Notes under the pieces: generated by a model | What the model saw: the letters and a program-made list of their open reading frames with translations, nothing else | The model's database searches: none | Told to the model about the DNA's origin: nothing | NCBI RefSeq assembly: GCF_003990445.1 | Contig: NZ_REEZ01000008.1 | Coordinates: 62,001-126,000, forward strand | Length of the DNA stretch: 64,000 bases | Direction: 5' to 3' | Source: Pararhodobacter zhoushanensis | Lineage (GTDB): Bacteria; Pseudomonadota; Alphaproteobacteria; Rhodobacterales; Rhodobacteraceae | Shown: one piece after another, positions 62,902 through 64,000 of the stretch | Layout of the letters: the number at the start of each line of letters is the position of its first letter | Position numbering within the stretch: position 1 is the first letter of the stretch | Translations under genes and position numbers: made by a program

Positions 62902-63699
62902 ATGTTAATAACCACGCTGTCCGGATTCGCCTTTGCCGCCGGGGTCGTCCTGACCATCGCGCTGATCCGCAGCATTCTGGTGATCGGCTTCGCCTTCTGG
63001 GTGTCTTTGGGTACCCGTTTCGGAAAAGAGCGGCGCATCTATCATGTCGCCTATCGGGACAAGCAACTGATGCAGGAAGCAAAGGCCGGGCTGCTCGTGT
63101 TGCTGTTTGATGCGACGGTAATTGGCGCCAGTTCACAGCTTGGTTGGCTTAACCCAGCGCCCTTCCACTGGCTGAATGCCTTGGTCACCTTTGTTGCGGT
63201 GTTCTGCTGGATCGAGATCTGGTTCTACGTGACGCATCGCTTGATGCATACCAAGCCGCTCTATTGGTTGCATCGGCAGCACCATACCGCCGTCATTACC
63301 AATCCACTGACGTCGCTTTCTTTTTCGCTGGGCGAGCGCGCCGTGCTCTTGTTCGGGGTCCTCGGCGTGTTCCTTCCGCTGTCGAATGTGGTGCCGGTCA
63401 GTCAGGTCGGACTGATCGGCTACTTCAGCATCAACTATATTCTCAATGTCGCCGGCCACTCCAACGTCGAATTCTTCCCGCCCAACTGGGACCGCCGTTG
63501 GCTTGGCCGAGCGTTGATCACGCCGACATATCATTCGATGCACCATGCCCGGTATCGCGGTCACTATGGCCTTTTCACCCAGTTTCTGGATCGCTGGTTC
63601 GGCACCCGTTTTGAAGACTACGAACATGCGCAAACGCGGGCCGCAACCGGCAAGCCGCTAACCCGGCCGGGAGAGCGGGCAACTGGCCACGAAGCGTAA
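62902..63699 (+). CDS. Sterol desaturase/fatty acid hydroxylase family di-iron membrane protein
   Basis: A 265-residue integral membrane protein of the fatty acid hydroxylase superfamily. The three histidine motifs are present: HRLMH (112-116), HRQHH (124-128) and HSMHH (211-215), with an extra GHSNVEFFP. They bind two irons and use O2 to hydroxylate or desaturate lipid substrates such as ornithine lipids, carotenoids or sterol-like molecules. Membrane segments occur near the N-terminus and around the middle. It stands alone, separated from the MarR operon, and its substrate is not predictable here. Confidence 0.88.
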   Translation: MLITTLSGFAFAAGVVLTIALIRSILVIGFAFWVSLGTRFGKERRIYHVAYRDKQLMQEAKAGLLVLLFDATVIGASSQLGWLNPAPFHWLNALVTFVAVFCWIEIWFYVTHRLMHTKPLYWLHRQHHTAVITNPLTSLSFSLGERAVLLFGVLGVFLPLSNVVPVSQVGLIGYFSINYILNVAGHSNVEFFPPNWDRRWLGRALITPTYHSMHHARYRGHYGLFTQFLDRWFGTRFEDYEHAQTRAATGKPLTRPGERATGHEA

Positions 63700-64000
63700 C
63701 ACACCCGGCGAATACCCTGGGTGGGAACCAGCAGGTACCGGGCGGTTCCAGCGTTGGACAAAGCGTTGACTCTGGCTGTGCTGTTCACCTTGGGGGCCGT
63801 GGCGCCGGATTTTAAGCCGTCGACAGACGCCATCCCGATTTCCTGCGGCGATGAGCTTCCCGGATGAGGGTCGTTCAGACCGCATGGCTTGAATGCCGCC
63901 GATGGGACTTGCGCGGCCACGGTATGGTCAGCGGTAGCATAGGTAAGGAAGCAAATAGCCCTGCCACTATACTACGCATTATTTGCCATTTCTGCGCATT
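63700..64000. other. right-end region without a recognised gene
   Basis: About 300 bp after the desaturase gene. Frames on both strands are short and show no domain I recognise; the last 50 bases are AT-rich and may be the promoter of a gene beyond the window. Confidence 0.4.

Noticed and set aside
1-64000. CRISPR arrays, tRNA or rRNA genes, prophage or plasmid genes
   Set aside because: No regular short repeats with spacers, no rRNA-like stretches and no integrase, terminase or replication genes were seen.

Overview
The window reads as high-GC alphaproteobacterial chromosome, most likely Rhodobacterales. This is an inference from base composition, tight ATGA/GTGA gene overlaps and the dense mix of ABC, TRAP and TTT uptake systems with LysR, MarR and GntR regulators. 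I see no rRNA, tRNA, CRISPR array or intact mobile element. Almost everything is catabolic or uptake machinery in operons next to their own regulators, except one operon at 35.9-41.4 kb that looks biosynthetic.

Layout. (1) 1-1.3 kb: tail of an exporter-type ABC protein and a ChaN-like protein. (2) 1.4-9.0 kb: LysR regulator divergent from a UGSC-family redox protein (Cys-Ser-Thr-Cys instead of Sec-Gly-Ser-Cys), a thioredoxin-reductase-like flavoprotein and a ferric-type ABC importer. (3) 9.1-20.4 kb: LysR regulator divergent from AtuA-like large and small proteins, M20 peptidase, gamma-glutamyltransferase-family protein and a complete Dpp-type ABC importer. (4) 20.9-35.8 kb: a full set of cyclohexanecarboxylate genes (badK, badR-like, badH, badI, aliB, aliA) with a TRAP importer, and embedded in it a ketosteroid-dehydrogenase-like flavoprotein, extra SDRs, a NIPSNAP protein and an AraC regulator. 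(5) 35.9-41.4 kb: three overlapping genes encoding a TPR/LpxL-like acyltransferase fusion, a radical SAM protein and a cytochrome P450; this is the best candidate for an undescribed system. (6) 41.5-50.5 kb: two paralogous TctC-type binding proteins, one coupled to a beta-propeller protein and one to a TctA-TctB fusion, with an FAD oxidoreductase, a LysR regulator and an M28-like protein lacking metal ligands. (7) 51-52 kb: a SIMPL-domain protein. (8) 51.9-62.4 kb: a Liv-type ABC importer, DUF2848 protein, GntR regulator, and a MarR-led operon of flavin reductase, HpaB-type monooxygenase, cupin and amidase. (9) 62.9-63.7 kb: sterol-desaturase-family protein.

How the parts work together. Each catabolic block pairs an importer with enzymes and a regulator. 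The cyclohexanecarboxylate block explains uptake (TRAP), CoA activation (AliA), dehydrogenation (AliB), hydration (BadK), oxidation (BadH) and ring opening to pimelyl-CoA (BadI). The liv block and the hpaB-like operon are probably one regulon, because a 13-bp sequence (TGTGATATTTCAC) is present in both promoter regions. Five importer operons carry a strong hairpin directly after the binding-protein gene, which fits higher expression of the binding protein than of the membrane parts.
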